Source: Pectinophora gossypiella
Taxonomy: Eukaryota; Arthropoda; Insecta; Lepidoptera; Gelechiidae
DNA: 64,000 nt
Direction of reading: 5' to 3'
Assembly (NCBI RefSeq): GCF_024362695.1
Contig: NC_065422.1
Span: forward strand, 12,833,534 to 12,897,533
A program made the position numbers and the translations under genes. Below, piece after piece: positions 60,101 through 61,299 of the stretch. The notes beneath the pieces were generated by a model. That model made no database searches, was not told where the DNA came from, and saw only the letters and a program-made list of their open reading frames with translations. How positions within the stretch are numbered: the first letter of the stretch is position 1; each line of letters begins with the position of its first letter.

Positions 60101-61299
60101 GATGCGTAGAGGGAGCTCGCAGATTTTTGCGATGCGACGTCGCATCGCAGTTTTGTGTACAAGCCGTAAGGCGGTATAGGTTGAGAGCGACATCCTTGTA
60201 TGGAGTATCCGGGCTGGGTTAACAGTGCGGACGGCCTAAGTCACCTTCCTAGCGCGGTCCCGTTTCCACGGGGCCGCTTACCCTGCATATTTGACAGGTC
60301 CGGTCTTTCCACGTCTACGCGCCTGCCGCCACTGCCGAGTACATAAAAGGTCCACGTACCTTAGCGCCAGTGCGGTTCCAGACGAGCACCTTGTGGCCGG
60401 AGTTGAGCAAGTTCTTGACGATCCCGCTGCCCATGATGCCCAGGCCGAGGAAGCCGAACTTCATCTGGCTAGCCTGGATCTTCTTCTCGCGGAGCGTCTC
60501 GGAGACGTTCTCCAAATCTAGGGGGGGAGTGTCCTGTGGAAGGTTGGAAGGGTTAACAAGTGGTACTGGCTGTGAAATTAAAAAGTTTTTTTGAGATTTT
60601 TGTTTTGTTTTTAATTCTTTATTTTATGTTTGATTAGTCTATTTGTTTACATTTTTTTTTCTAAAAAGAAGGTAAGTCAAAGAATCAATATTGGAAAAAA
60701 TAGAAGGCAGGGATATGACAATGAAAGATACAAAAGACTGATTTAAGGTTATTAACAACAGTCTCTGTTAAATGGTCATATGCCTGATGAAACTTTTAAT
60801 TAATTTTATTGGGAGAGTCCATAATAAGAATATATATTATATAATTATTAAATAAGTATAAATAAATATGTATAAAACTTAAGCAGAAATTATCTTCTAA
60901 ATAAAAACAGTCATAAATCTTCTTAACAAACATAAGAGTTAAAAATATAATGAAAACATATAGAACAAAATAAGTCTTGTTGGAAACAAAAGAATTAAAA
61001 TTAAAAATGGAAAAATGTTCCTTATGAACTTATCAGTTGCCTCAGTATCTTAATCAATCATAATCATATCATGACATGATCCAAAACTTCTAAGTTGTAC
61101 TTACAGGTCTGAGAATGTTAGAGGGGCGATGCAGCAAGCTTGACTTCTTGGAGAATGAATGGTTCAGCATCGATGGCTTATCATTAGCCATGTCAGAGTC
61201 GTACGAGCGGGAGAGACTGCTCTTGGCCTTCTTGCGAGGGGTCCCCTTCATCCCGGACGATGAAGAACGCTTCACCGACTTCACCTTTGACAAACGTAT
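2969..61299 (-). CDS. GLYR1: GLYR1/N-PAC (Ndf) homologue, 3' seven exons, 5' end outside window
   Basis: Seven collinear minus-strand exons (61299-61105, 60533-60360, 10312-10202, 7240-7097, 5757-5634, 4326-4147, 3168-2969) join in frame at GT-AG junctions to give about 375 residues ending in TGA. The order is a Ser/Lys-rich linker, a Rossmann domain with GLGIMGSG, then an all-helical C-terminal domain with MQKDLKLALGLGDAL and DVSAVYIRARF. This is the beta-hydroxyacid-dehydrogenase-like half of GLYR1/N-PAC, a nuclear protein that in animals binds nucleosomes through an N-terminal PWWP domain and assists transcription through chromatin. No PWWP exon is visible up to 64000, so the 5' part lies beyond the window. 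The third intron boundary here (60359 to 10313) spans about 50 kb and holds another gene. The catalytic Lys/Asn positions of the enzyme family read Asn and Gln, so it is probably not an active dehydrogenase. Family identity is strong; the fly name Ndf is from recall. Confidence 0.93.
3660..3945 (-). mobile_element. tRNA-headed SINE, family S1
   Basis: Minus orientation, within the last GLYR1 intron. Body GACATGGCTCATGTAACGAT and GGGACCAACGGCTTAACGTG; tRNA-like head at 3885-3940 with a GGGATTCGAAC B box. Related copies: 31690, 34735, 41355, 41970, 46020, 53850 and 55085. Confidence 0.75.
4147..4326 (-). CDS. GLYR1: GLYR1 exon: start of helical domain, catalytic position
   Basis: 180 bases. 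The acceptor is tggttgcag above 4326 and the donor is GTATGT at 4141-4146. It encodes GDIGNASKMNAVLQVLGG, then AEGLALADRAG and LASPHLILKGR. The position of the catalytic Lys of beta-hydroxyacid dehydrogenases is Asn here and the paired Asn is Gln. The exon is much more GC-rich than its surroundings. Confidence 0.92.
4595..4750 (+). mobile_element. interspersed repeat S6
   Basis: ACACCCATAATCCCTAATGG, GGTGAGCAGAGCTACAAGTA and AAGGGATCAGCCTATCACAC. Other copies: 32780-32920 (plus), 33805-33935 (minus), 30045-30090 and 1945-1990. SINE-like, no ORF. Confidence 0.6.
4819..4974. mobile_element. palindromic MITE, GGTTAAAATGGCCACATCGA family
   Basis: Arms of about 60 bases (4819-4885 and 4908-4974) are inverted copies beginning GGTTAAAATGGCCACATCGA. 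A related copy lies at 62239-62392. It sits inside the intron between two GLYR1 exons. No coding capacity. Confidence 0.75.
5157..5345 (-). mobile_element. RTE-like LINE, 3' end of ORF2
   Basis: The minus-strand frame ends GRGRPRKVWMDCEKKDM, then NEWKRNTCCADPT and a stop at 5157-5159. This is the characteristic C-terminus of RTE-like reverse-transcriptase proteins of insects. The upstream part is cut by a small MITE at 5350. It is a 5'-truncated dead copy. Confidence 0.75.
5350..5474. mobile_element. 125-bp MITE with 30-bp inverted ends
   Basis: AGCACCGTAAGCGCGCGACT at 5350 is mirrored by the complement ending at 5474. CCT flanks both sides and may be the target duplication. It is inserted in or beside the RTE fragment and lies 160 bases from a GLYR1 exon. 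Confidence 0.7.
5634..5757 (-). CDS. GLYR1: GLYR1 exon: inter-domain segment
   Basis: 124 bases, starting in phase 0 and ending after the first base of a Gly codon. The acceptor is ttatttccag and the donor is GTAGTA at 5628-5633. It encodes IQGSKTQAEEGTLIILAAGD, then RSLFDDCQSCFKAMSKNSFY, matching the LVILAAGDR...CFQAMGKTSFFLG block of GLYR1. The donor is slightly weak (GTAGTA) but the reading frame across it is convincing. Confidence 0.92.
5815..6075. repeat. interspersed repeat, TTATTGTAGATTTGCCGCAG family
   Basis: It starts GACGTGACTTATTGTAGATT and shares its first part with sequences at 39656-39720 and 45945-46000, so it is a repeat family. There is a GC-rich second half with no ORF. Type undetermined, possibly a SINE or LINE tail. 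Confidence 0.5.
6722..7014. mobile_element. MITE with 34-bp inverted ends
   Basis: ACTGTTGAGTGTTC near 6723 is mirrored by GAACACTCAACAGT ending near 7013, and the arms extend to CTGTTCCCC/GGGGAACTG. AT-rich interior without ORF. It ends about 80 bases from the GLYR1 exon at 7097. Confidence 0.75.
7097..7240 (-). CDS. GLYR1: GLYR1 exon: Rossmann domain, end
   Basis: 144 bases, 48 codons, phase 0. The acceptor is atattttcag above 7240 and the donor is GTCAAT at 7091-7096. It encodes MVFGNCGVLHCPSLEGKGYV, then EMTSIDADT and GGRYLEAQ, equivalent to the VDMSTVDADT...GGRFLEAP stretch of GLYR1. A MITE ends only about 80 bases inside the downstream intron, at 7014. Confidence 0.93.
7640..7925 (-). 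mobile_element. tRNA-headed SINE, family S2
   Basis: Minus orientation. Tail GGAGCATACTCCACCGCGCT, body GGGACCAAGGGCTTAACTTG, head with GGGTATCGAACCCGGACAT B box and ACTAGACCACGGAG A box. It lies in the intron before the GLYR1 exon at 7240. A near relative is at 63045. Confidence 0.8.
8489..8649. mobile_element. 161-bp MITE with perfect 52-bp inverted ends
   Basis: Arms 8489-8540 and 8598-8649 match without a mismatch, starting GGGGCCTGTTTAATAAAACT. A 57-base AT-rich centre remains. Perfect arms suggest a young insertion or folding-driven homogenisation. No clear target duplication. Confidence 0.85.
8663..9503. mobile_element. hAT-like nonautonomous element with 8-bp TSD, carrying a nested LINE
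   Basis: The ends GGGATTCTCT and AGAGAACCC are short inverted repeats. Exact 8-bp duplications TTCTTATA flank it at 8655-8662 and 9504-9511, which fits the hAT superfamily. The interior is rich in ATAATTATGC-type motifs. A second copy lies at 39225-39655. The copy is split by a LINE end at 8901-9121. Confidence 0.85.
8901..9121 (+). mobile_element. RTE-like LINE 3' end nested in the hAT-like element
   Basis: It encodes a decayed GKREKGRPR-type motif and REEWR, ending in a GA-rich tail. AGGTTA borders it on both sides (8895-8900 and 9122-9127). The uninterrupted copy at 39225 has a single AGGTTA at the same point, so this is a target duplication. The frame contains a stop. Confidence 0.75.
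9515..9610 (+). mobile_element. SINE family S5, end part
   Basis: ACCATGATCCAAACACGATT, TAAAGTCGAATTCAGTGGTT and GCTGGATTCGAACCAGGGAC. Immediately right of the hAT-like element, so that element landed inside this SINE. Confidence 0.6.
10030..10115 (+). mobile_element. LINE 3' coding fragment
   Basis: The plus-strand frame reads GRAGGGRPRRTYIDQIGDVF, resembling the GRRRPRRTYIDQIKE motif near the end of the same LINE family seen at 23830. Short and truncated. Confidence 0.55.
10202..10312 (-). CDS. GLYR1: GLYR1 exon: Rossmann domain, middle
   Basis: 111 bases, 37 codons, phase 0. The acceptor is tgtccatag above 10312 and the donor is GTAATT at 10196-10201. It encodes GATLAVTPCDVVEEADITFS and CVADPQAAKE, matching the segment of GLYR1 that contains the conserved CVSDPKAAKD-type motif. 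It joins in frame to exons on both sides even though the upstream intron is about 50 kb. Confidence 0.93.
10440..10700. promoter_or_regulatory. CpG-rich patch just upstream of a GLYR1 exon
   Basis: A GC-rich stretch dense in CG dinucleotides, including a GCCGCCATTTTG motif near 10578-10589 that resembles sequences seen at some promoters. It lies inside the 50-kb intron about 130 bases from the GLYR1 exon and has no convincing ORF. It could be an alternative promoter or a first noncoding exon; this is inference only. Confidence 0.25.
13402..13616. mobile_element. MITE with TAGTGAAAACCACG ends
   Basis: TATAGTGAAAACCACGT at the left is mirrored by ACGTGGTTTTCACTATA at the right, and inner arm similarity continues (TTTTTGAAAAA, AACAAAACC). 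TA flanks suggest a Tc1/mariner-type target duplication. No ORF. Confidence 0.65.
15020..15205 (+). mobile_element. LINE 3' end with ORF2 C-terminus
   Basis: From 15053 the frame reads RGRPRKRWCDDL, then DWPEIAQSREEWKNQGEAFA and QQWDRIG, with stop TAA 15185-15187. A TAAGA microsatellite tail follows. A sister fragment lies at 35296. Its last 40 bases resemble the 3' tail of SINEs in this window. Confidence 0.8.
16700..16727. repeat. 28-bp perfect palindrome with AATAAA on both strands
   Basis: The half-site TTCAATAAAGAAAG is followed by its exact reverse complement. It carries an AATAAA hexamer on each strand and a HindIII site (AAGCTT) at the centre. AT-rich single-copy surroundings. Confidence 0.8.
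18960..19430 (-). mobile_element. Jockey-like LINE 3' end, minus strand
   Basis: The minus frame reads SFKGQCIRFYNKIPIDIQNL, then KTVVKQKLYKKGYYKVSDYL and EDMNAWD, with a stop at 19213-19215. It is followed by a 3'UTR ending in AATTTGAATTTG-type tail repeats at 18960. Fragments of the same 3'UTR occur at 35620-35680, 35805-35842 and 54838-54925. Confidence 0.8.
19450..21660. other. intronic DNA, no gene
   Basis: Only an S5 SINE at 20045-20230 is recognised. The small frames here have no signal, codon bias or family resemblance. Confidence 0.5.
20045..20230 (-). mobile_element. SINE family S5
   Basis: CACGTGGTTTCCAAGATTTG, TGCCCGGTTAATGGCTATAT and TTGAGGAGTGGGTGTATATA, minus orientation. A relative at 36095-36195 has TGTGGTTTCCAGGATTTGTG and ends AGGGATACAGGCGTG. 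Confidence 0.65.
21665..21935 (+). mobile_element. SINE family S3
   Basis: CTTTCGCAGAGGCCGGTCAT, GGCACGTTAAGCCGTTGGTC, ATCCATCCATAGGGAAGGCC and CCCCAGCAGTGGGGACGTTA, then a GATGATGAT tail. The tRNA-like head is mostly missing. A full copy is at 63345. Confidence 0.78.
22375..22460 (+). repeat. interspersed repeat, GCCGGATGGGACRCAAATAC
   Basis: The same core GCCGGATGGGAC(A/G)CAAATACC with GACGCAATC(A/G)GGTCAC occurs at 23388-23450. Family unknown. Confidence 0.5.
22905..23020 (+). mobile_element. SINE family S2 tail
   Basis: TTCCTCCACCAACCCGCAGT, CATACCCCCTCCGGTTGATT and GAGGCCTGCGCTCAGCAGTC, then TATATAGGCT. Other tails of this family: 35910-35995, 40150-40250 (tail inverted) and 61515-61580. 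Confidence 0.7.
23830..24005 (+). mobile_element. RTE-like LINE 3' end
   Basis: The frame reads EGKVQGKRGRRRPSRAYIEQ, then IKEKANVMSYMEVKELAFDR and QEWRMLHRQERGS, with a stop at 23988-23990 and a GATGATGATT tail. Other ends of this family lie at 8901, 38596, 42660 (minus) and 55515 (minus). Confidence 0.75.
24600..24670 (+). mobile_element. LINE 3'UTR fragment
   Basis: The segment ends TTTGTGCAATAAAGAATTTTTGATTG, a poly(A)-signal-bearing end typical of non-LTR elements. No coding part remains. Confidence 0.4.
26686..26785. repeat. hairpin repeat, 29-bp arms
   Basis: Arms 26686-26714 and 26757-26785 are inverted copies with one mismatch (TTTTAATTATGATAATAACC). Single-arm relatives occur at 3205-3270 and 9870-9950, each followed by GGGTTCTTACC, so this belongs to an interspersed family. 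Confidence 0.7.
26890..26980 (+). repeat. short two-unit tandem repeat
   Basis: GGCCTGGTCCCTAATTTCGG and GGCCTGGTACCTAATTTCGG lie about 53 bases apart, each followed by a TTTCCTAA motif. Origin unknown. Confidence 0.55.
28190..28425 (+). mobile_element. SINE family S5
   Basis: GAGGAGGTAGGCAGAAGTAT, CACCCAATCCTCGCCGGTTA, ACAGATCCTGGAAACCATCT and GAGTCGGGATTCGAAACTGT. It is flanked by two copies of a short unknown repeat (28065-28125 and 28430-28480, CATTCGAAAATGGAACAGGT-like). Confidence 0.65.
28974..29203. mobile_element. MITE, GTTAGTGACATCGTAACGAA family
   Basis: The ends GGGTGTTAGTGACATCGTAA and the complement at 29180-29203 are inverted, and the interior arms (CATGATTCTGAG / CAGAATCATGGTCTGA) also pair. 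A fragment follows at 29237-29280. Related copies lie at 42310-42430 and 56231-56450. Confidence 0.7.
29285..31680. other. intronic DNA, no gene
   Basis: One S6 fragment near 30045 and a TATG microsatellite at 30168-30181. Otherwise unique AT-rich sequence without coding signal. Confidence 0.5.
31690..31890 (+). mobile_element. SINE family S1, partial
   Basis: Head CCGCCGTGGTCCAGAGCGTA; body GATCCCCAGTTTGGTTGAGA and GGCACGTTAAGTCGTTGGTC; tail TTTGGCGGCTCAATAGTAAC. Confidence 0.7.
32775..32920 (+). mobile_element. interspersed repeat S6
   Basis: AACTCACGTCCGTAATGGGG, GACAACTCGCAGCCACTGTT and CATAGGATCAGCCTATCGCC. Confidence 0.65.
33805..33935 (-). mobile_element. interspersed repeat S6
   Basis: GTATCAACAGTGGCTGCAAG, GACTCTACCCCATTAGGGAT and TACGGGTGTGAGGTTT, the complement of the copy at 32775. 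Confidence 0.65.
34735..34900 (-). mobile_element. SINE family S1, partial
   Basis: ACCAACCTCATCAACCCTGG, GCCCCTGACATGGCTCATGT and GGGACCAACCGGCTTAACGT match the S1 tail and body. The head is lost. Confidence 0.7.
35296..35417 (+). mobile_element. LINE 3' end with ORF2 C-terminus
   Basis: The frame reads LDDLEACRRDWPEYAQDREK, then WKEEGEDFAQQWDLVG, with a stop at 35405-35407 and tail ATTAGATTA. It is a close relative of the fragment at 15020. Confidence 0.8.
35600..35845 (+). mobile_element. LINE 3'UTR fragments with SINE piece between
   Basis: ACGATTCAAAGTGTAACTAT...AATAAAGATATTTTTGA at 35629-35675, and AATAAAGATATTTTTGAATT at 35813, match the complement of the 3'UTR at 18975-19020. An 'ACTCCTCGCC' SINE piece lies between them. 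Confidence 0.55.
35910..35995 (+). mobile_element. SINE family S2 tail
   Basis: GTGGTGGAGTATGCTCCATA, CCCCCTCCGGTTGATTTAGG and GCCTGTGCCCAGCAGTGGGA, then TATATAGGCTGTTTATG. Confidence 0.7.
36095..36197 (-). mobile_element. SINE family S5, partial
   Basis: TGTGGTTTCCAGGATTTGTG, TAATGGCTATAGGCTCGCCC and ending TTTAGGGATACAGGCGTG. Confidence 0.65.
36605..36905. mobile_element. SINE S4 remnant followed by a SINE S5 head
   Basis: 36605-36770 holds an S4-like body (TCTAACCTGAAGATTAGGCA, GGTTACATATCGAC, CGCATTTCTGGGGAATGTGG). 36800-36905 holds the S5 start CGCCTGTATCCCCAAAGGGG with ATATACCCGTTCCTCGCC. Confidence 0.6.
37568..37795 (+). mobile_element. SINE family S5, near full length
   Basis: GCGCCTGTATCCCCAAAGGG, GGGGACAAATCCTGAAAACC, AATGTCGAATTCAGTGGTTT and ACCAGGATTCGAATCCGTGA. 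It is followed directly by a Jockey-like LINE end. The last bases of the window (63992-64000) may start another copy. Confidence 0.7.
37800..38164 (+). mobile_element. Jockey-like LINE 3' end
   Basis: The plus frame reads YCIIKLPDNFKLMTNASLK, then WLLQHGFYSVNDFLNFK, with a stop at about 37968. A 3'UTR ends AATAAACTATTCTATTCT. It directly follows a SINE copy. Confidence 0.7.
38590..38770 (+). mobile_element. LINE end joined to a SINE tail
   Basis: QEWRMLH-type LINE coding end with CTCTTAAATTAGTGATGATG, then the 3' part of a SINE (GGCCTTTGGCGGTTCAGTAA...CACGCGATACTCGTAGAAG). It is a chimeric or nested junction. Confidence 0.6.
39225..39655. mobile_element. second, truncated copy of the hAT-like element
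   Basis: It starts GGGATTCTCTTAAAATGC and follows the 8663 copy closely across the point where that copy carries the LINE insertion. It ends abruptly near 39655, where the TTATTGTG...TTTGCC repeat begins. Confidence 0.75.
40150..40250 (-). mobile_element. SINE family S2 fragment
   Basis: CCTCCACCACACTACTCCAG and GGGTTGGTGGAGACATTTGT match the tail/body junction of the copy at 7640. Confidence 0.55.
40570..40715 (+). mobile_element. probable LINE 3'UTR
   Basis: AT-rich stretch ending TTATAATAAACAATTTCTAT TCTATT in the same style as the Jockey-like end at 38164. Coding part absent; tentative. Confidence 0.35.
40989..41155. mobile_element. MITE with about 50-bp inverted arms (ACTGAAGTCCGACA)
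   Basis: ACTGAAGTCCGACA...TTTTACTTCGGATA at 40995-41040 is mirrored at 41102-41150. GTCGGA-type motifs repeat in the centre. AT-rich flanks prevent calling a target duplication. No ORF. Confidence 0.7.
41355..41470 (-). mobile_element. SINE family S1, partial
   Basis: GGTGTCAGGGTTACTATTGA through GGGACCAACGGCTTAACG. Head missing. Confidence 0.7.
41970..42297 (-). mobile_element. SINE family S1, near full length
   Basis: Minus orientation: tail CTATCGTGTGGGTTGTGAGG, body TTATTGAGCCGCCAAAGGCC and GGGACCAACGGCTTAACGTG, head with GGGAATGGAACCCAGGACC and CAACCACTGGACCACGGAGG. This is the best-preserved minus copy in the window. Confidence 0.8.
42310..42430. mobile_element. MITE, same GTTAGTGACATCGTAACGAA family, half copy
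   Basis: Only the right half remains: GCTGAATCATCCCCCTCAGT, then GATGTCACTAACACC. It abuts a minus-oriented SINE ending at 42297. Confidence 0.6.
42660..42722 (-). mobile_element. RTE-like LINE end fragment
   Basis: Minus-strand match to the GAGAATG(C)TACACC...AGAGCGTGGC stretch of the element at 23830. Confidence 0.5.
43638..43829 (+). CDS. small ORF in unit B of the inverted repeat (63 aa), uncertain
   Basis: MELGPRTSTGETCICNDSLY opens a 63-residue frame with four cysteines, ending in TAA and followed by AATAAA near 43901. Unit A in the right arm, on the corresponding strand, gives a similar peptide (YDSGKVLSDSVPGFFFYGHV) but with a stop and an indel. The similarity between diverged units in this frame hints at past coding. 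The family is not recognised. Confidence 0.25.
   Translation: MELGPRTSTGETCICNDSLYLSYDSGKVLSNSVVGFFYGHVCPECTVVDCKITSGFVVEKLFN
43844..44161 (-). CDS. hypothetical 105-aa two-helix membrane ORF in unit B, uncertain
   Basis: The frame starts MSTLSCNRSIAYAAAIGMVS. It has two hydrophobic stretches (about residues 11-37 and 82-98) around a charged loop (KMIGLLWKGWKARNSYVAA). The same sequence in the right arm (44580-44900, plus strand) is frameshifted relative to it. Unit A does not keep this frame. No family is recognised and it may not be expressed. Confidence 0.25.
   Translation of the reverse strand: MSTLSCNRSIAYAAAIGMVSILFLLNFFIFFFVVTCQVKNAISEEGKMIGLLWKGWKARNSYVAAKKNGATDVSWLKVVYIMHFFLFVFLILITFPFKIDIHYDK
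44226..44535. other. spacer of the large inverted repeat
   Basis: 310 bases between the two arms. The first part of a plus-strand frame begins at 44324 (MQCNDSIVYKRNTFIKQVQA) and runs into the right arm before a frameshift. Nothing recognisable. As the loop between long arms it would stay single-stranded in a hairpin transcript. Confidence 0.5.
46020..46318 (+). mobile_element. SINE family S1, full length
   Basis: A box CTGTAGTCCAGTGGTTGAGC and B box GGTTCGAATCC at 46078-46088, i.e. an internal Pol III promoter. Body GATCCCTAGTTTGGTTAGGA; tail GGTTGATGAGGTTGGTCATC ending CACACGATAGAAGATC. It is a tRNA-derived SINE, not a tRNA gene: the fold beyond the boxes is lost and no acceptor stem closes. 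Confidence 0.82.
46330..47265. other. AT-rich DNA between SINE and promoter-like block
   Basis: A short S4-like scrap (GGGATAACTCTAGGGATAGG) at 46373 and short GTAGGTA repeats. No coding signal. Confidence 0.5.
47270..47640 (+). promoter_or_regulatory. GC/CpG-rich promoter-like block upstream of the LRR-Ig gene
   Basis: About 250 bases rich in CG dinucleotides (47300-47530) stand out in AT-rich surroundings. They are followed by a TCAGT initiator-like motif near 47624. The coding exon 1.5 kb downstream begins behind a splice acceptor, so a noncoding first exon is expected upstream, and this block is the best candidate. No TSS can be fixed from sequence alone. Confidence 0.35.
47780..48940. 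other. probable 5'UTR intron of the LRR-Ig gene
   Basis: AT-rich, with a pyrimidine-rich acceptor at its right end (48954). No ORF or repeat recognised. The donor is uncertain; a GTAAAT at 47771 is one candidate. Confidence 0.35.
48942..48983 (+). other. 5'UTR splice acceptor and leader of the LRR-Ig coding exon
   Basis: The sequence ttatattgttacag ends at 48954 and is followed by a 29-base leader before the ATG. The leader also contains an out-of-frame ATG (48967). This shows that the first exon of the gene is noncoding and lies upstream. Confidence 0.5.
48984..50662 (+). CDS. LRR-Ig gene, coding exon 1: ectodomain and membrane helix
   Basis: 1679 bases. It begins with the signal peptide MQWLHKILALAIVCSATG and ends after two bases of an Arg codon at donor AG|GTAAGT. 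It holds all LRRs, both cysteine caps, the Ig domain and the membrane helix. Codon use changes inside the exon: roughly the first 470 bases are GC-rich, then from about 49450 the third positions become AT-rich. Confidence 0.93.
48984..52211 (+). CDS. LRR-Ig single-pass transmembrane protein (LRRIG type), complete
   Basis: Exons 48984-50662, 50871-51018, 51105-51245 and 51408-52211 join at GT-AG sites to 923 codons plus TAG. The product has a signal peptide (1-19), an N-terminal cysteine cap (22-39), about 11-12 leucine-rich repeats (60-355), a C-terminal cap NPWNCDC (357-404), one Ig domain (C428, W440, DSGVYLC to C504), a membrane helix (531-553) and a 370-residue cytoplasmic tail. The tail has a CCSCCTC cluster, ten 11-residue repeats (602-713), proline runs near 797-830 and a basic, Ala-rich end. 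This is the Kekkon/LINGO/ISLR2-like layout of neuronal surface receptors. Which insect gene it is orthologous to is not recognised. The start was chosen because the Met opens a good signal peptide 30 bases after a splice acceptor (48954). The gene lies wholly inside the 50-kb GLYR1 intron on the opposite strand. Confidence 0.93.
50871..51018 (+). CDS. LRR-Ig gene, coding exon 2: juxtamembrane Cys cluster
   Basis: 148 bases between acceptor ttggtttcag and donor GTACGT. It encodes residues 560-609, including METCCSCCTC just after the membrane (possible palmitoylation, inferred) and the start of the 11-residue repeats (LRENYAIQ). Phase 2 at the start, phase 0 at the end. Confidence 0.9.
51105..51245 (+). 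CDS. LRR-Ig gene, coding exon 3: 11-residue repeats
   Basis: 141 bases, 47 codons, phase 0 at both ends (acceptor ttccaacag, donor GTAATT). It encodes residues 610-656: IKENCTQQMEW, IQNSYSTQASH, LRNIRDIGSNH and LSAMRDQYYDQ are four consecutive 11-residue units. The exon could be skipped without changing frame. Confidence 0.9.
51408..52211 (+). CDS. LRR-Ig gene, last coding exon: tail
   Basis: 804 bases after acceptor gttttcag; the first codon is GTG (Val), read through from exon 3. It encodes residues 657-923: the final repeats (VRENYVFQRNK, IRKFSAHQILR, LRESYKFQQQT), a segment LPSLYFENCRSGSCGR that looks conserved, a Pro-rich run (GPPPLPPPPP) and an Ala/Arg-rich end. The second half is very GC-rich. 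It ends at TAG 52209-52211, followed by an in-frame, coding-like extension. Confidence 0.9.
   Translation: MKRVREYSTTQLNWVRENYVFQRNKIRKFSAHQILRLRESYKFQQQTLNKVLENLPSLYFENCRSGSCGRSDSMAFDPDVEIIDMYLRTKIEMLSNLPNPIADDESKMSVYYTPTERSMNSRRNSPVPLPEGIHINMIERGPPPLPPPPPKLFAMIRPLQASPAPPPPASPATPGPSAGVPVRTKPYRASDAEAGKPASEPLLGRERDRRRRHLTASASSPELHAADAAAERHRSARVLLAVEVGDKRTAAGAGSCECATLCSHARL
52212..52316 (+). other. in-frame coding-like extension after the LRR-Ig stop
   Basis: After TAG (52209-52211) the same frame stays open for 34 codons to TGA at 52314-52316. Thirty-two of the 34 third positions are G or C while second positions are mixed, as in the coding exon before it. The predicted peptide begins YRLVSRVFKLYAVSGRRL. 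It could be translated by readthrough, it could be the former C-terminus cut by a recent nonsense change, or it could be GC-rich 3'UTR. Confidence 0.45.
52317..53060 (+). other. probable 3'UTR and poly(A) signal of the LRR-Ig gene
   Basis: No open frame or repeat is visible here. The sequence passes from GC-rich to AT-rich, and a consensus AATAAA lies at 53038-53043 followed by a T-rich stretch. The transcript end is inferred. Confidence 0.5.
53850..54005 (-). mobile_element. SINE family S1, partial
   Basis: Tail and body only: GTGTGGGTTGTGTGGTGGAT, CTGACATGGCTCACGTAACA and CGGCTTAACGTGCCTTCCGA. Confidence 0.7.
54838..54925 (-). mobile_element. Jockey-like LINE 3'UTR fragment
   Basis: TATTCAGTAGGTAACATGGT through ATCCGCCTAAAACTACT matches 18988-19062, in the same orientation. 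Confidence 0.6.
55085..55265 (-). mobile_element. SINE family S1/S2, head part
   Basis: CATCCGAAGCACGGAATCAT, a GTCCCCACCGGGAATCG B-box region and GAACGCTCAACCATGCGTCC A-box region, minus orientation. The tail is lost. Confidence 0.6.
55515..55605 (-). mobile_element. RTE-like LINE end fragment
   Basis: The complement of 55527-55600 reads as the QEWRML / VKELAFDRQ / SYxEVK region of the element at 23830, degraded. Confidence 0.55.
55610..57275. other. intronic DNA left of the Harbinger
   Basis: Contains the MITE at 56231. From about 57180 to 57280 it has a GC-richer sequence (CGGGCTTAATCTACCTCACC, CACTCTCACGCACTGG) that continues on the far side of the Harbinger at 60167-60230, so it is one repeat split by the insertion. 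Confidence 0.5.
56231..56450. mobile_element. MITE, GTTAGTGACATCGTAACGAA family, second copy
   Basis: It begins CTGTTAGCGACATCGTAACG and ends GTCACTAACACC, with the same inner CATGGTCTGAAC pairing as the copy at 28974. Confidence 0.7.
57453..59573 (+). pseudogene. Harbinger transposase, one in-frame stop
   Basis: Exon 1 is 57453-57745 (MDRKKKCALL...) with donor GTAAGT; exon 2 is 58682-59573 behind acceptor tgttacag. The join restores CGA and continues FLAFGNEIRN. Exon 2 carries the DDE catalytic residues: Asp in IGAVDGKHI, Asp in FVGDEAFS and Glu in RYVECTFGILANKWR, followed by the usual VKACCILHNFV. A TAG at 58857-58859 interrupts the frame 14 codons before the first catalytic Asp; the family normally has an aromatic residue near there. 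Apart from that stop the protein is full length, about 395 codons. It could be a real nonsense change or a base-call error. Confidence 0.88.
57938..59982 (-). pseudogene. Harbinger MADF/BESS DNA-binding protein, one frameshift
   Basis: Exon 1 is 59982-59806 (starts MTEYDVDF, ends at donor GTAAGT); exon 2 is 58443-57938 behind acceptor tttttgcag. Exon 1 holds the MADF helices (LIEERPVIWD, KQDAWKDVCKSLFP), which continue as LVIQRWRGIKDTFNKYEKK in exon 2. Near the C-terminus ISFFKGILPSLERLDDNKTL resembles a BESS motif. In Harbinger elements this partner recruits the transposase to DNA. A run of six T on the coding strand (complement of 59957-59962) puts the start codon out of frame with the MADF domain; one more T would restore it, so this is a homopolymer deletion or a sequencing error. 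Confidence 0.85.
60360..60533 (-). CDS. GLYR1: GLYR1 exon: start of Rossmann domain
   Basis: 174 bases, 58 codons, phase 0. The acceptor is ccttccacag just above 60533 and the donor is GTACGT at 60354-60359. It carries the dinucleotide-binding glycine motif FGFLGLGIMGSGIV and VLVWNRTGAK, which match GLYR1 closely. The next exon downstream is about 50 kb away at 10312, and reading continues as NRTGAK-CKDFEK, as in the family. Confidence 0.93.
60540..61098. other. GLYR1 intron between two upstream exons
   Basis: About 570 bases of very AT-rich sequence with no repeat or ORF. Confidence 0.7.
61105..61299 (-). CDS. GLYR1: GLYR1 exon: basic, Ser-rich linker
   Basis: 195 bases, 65 codons, phase 0 at both ends. 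The acceptor is tttatag at 61300 and the donor is GTAAGT at 61099-61104. It encodes a Ser/Lys-rich, probably disordered segment (KGTPRKKAKSS, SFSKKSSLLHRPS) matching the region between the PWWP/AT-hook part and the dehydrogenase domain in GLYR1 proteins. It is the most upstream exon that can be recognised in the window. Confidence 0.85.

Larger units (their letters stand above)
57281..60166 (+). mobile_element. PIF/Harbinger DNA transposon, full length, two genes
   Basis: A 2886-bp element with terminal inverted repeats GGCTTGTACACAAAACTGCG (57282 inward; complement ends at 60165). Exact 3-bp TAA target duplications lie at 57278-57280 and 60167-60169. Subterminal GCGATGCGA motifs recur at both ends. 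It carries a plus-strand DDE transposase with one intron and a minus-strand MADF/BESS protein with one intron, the standard Harbinger pair. The target appears to be another repeat, whose halves flank the element. Each gene has a single lesion, so the copy looks recently silenced. Confidence 0.93.
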
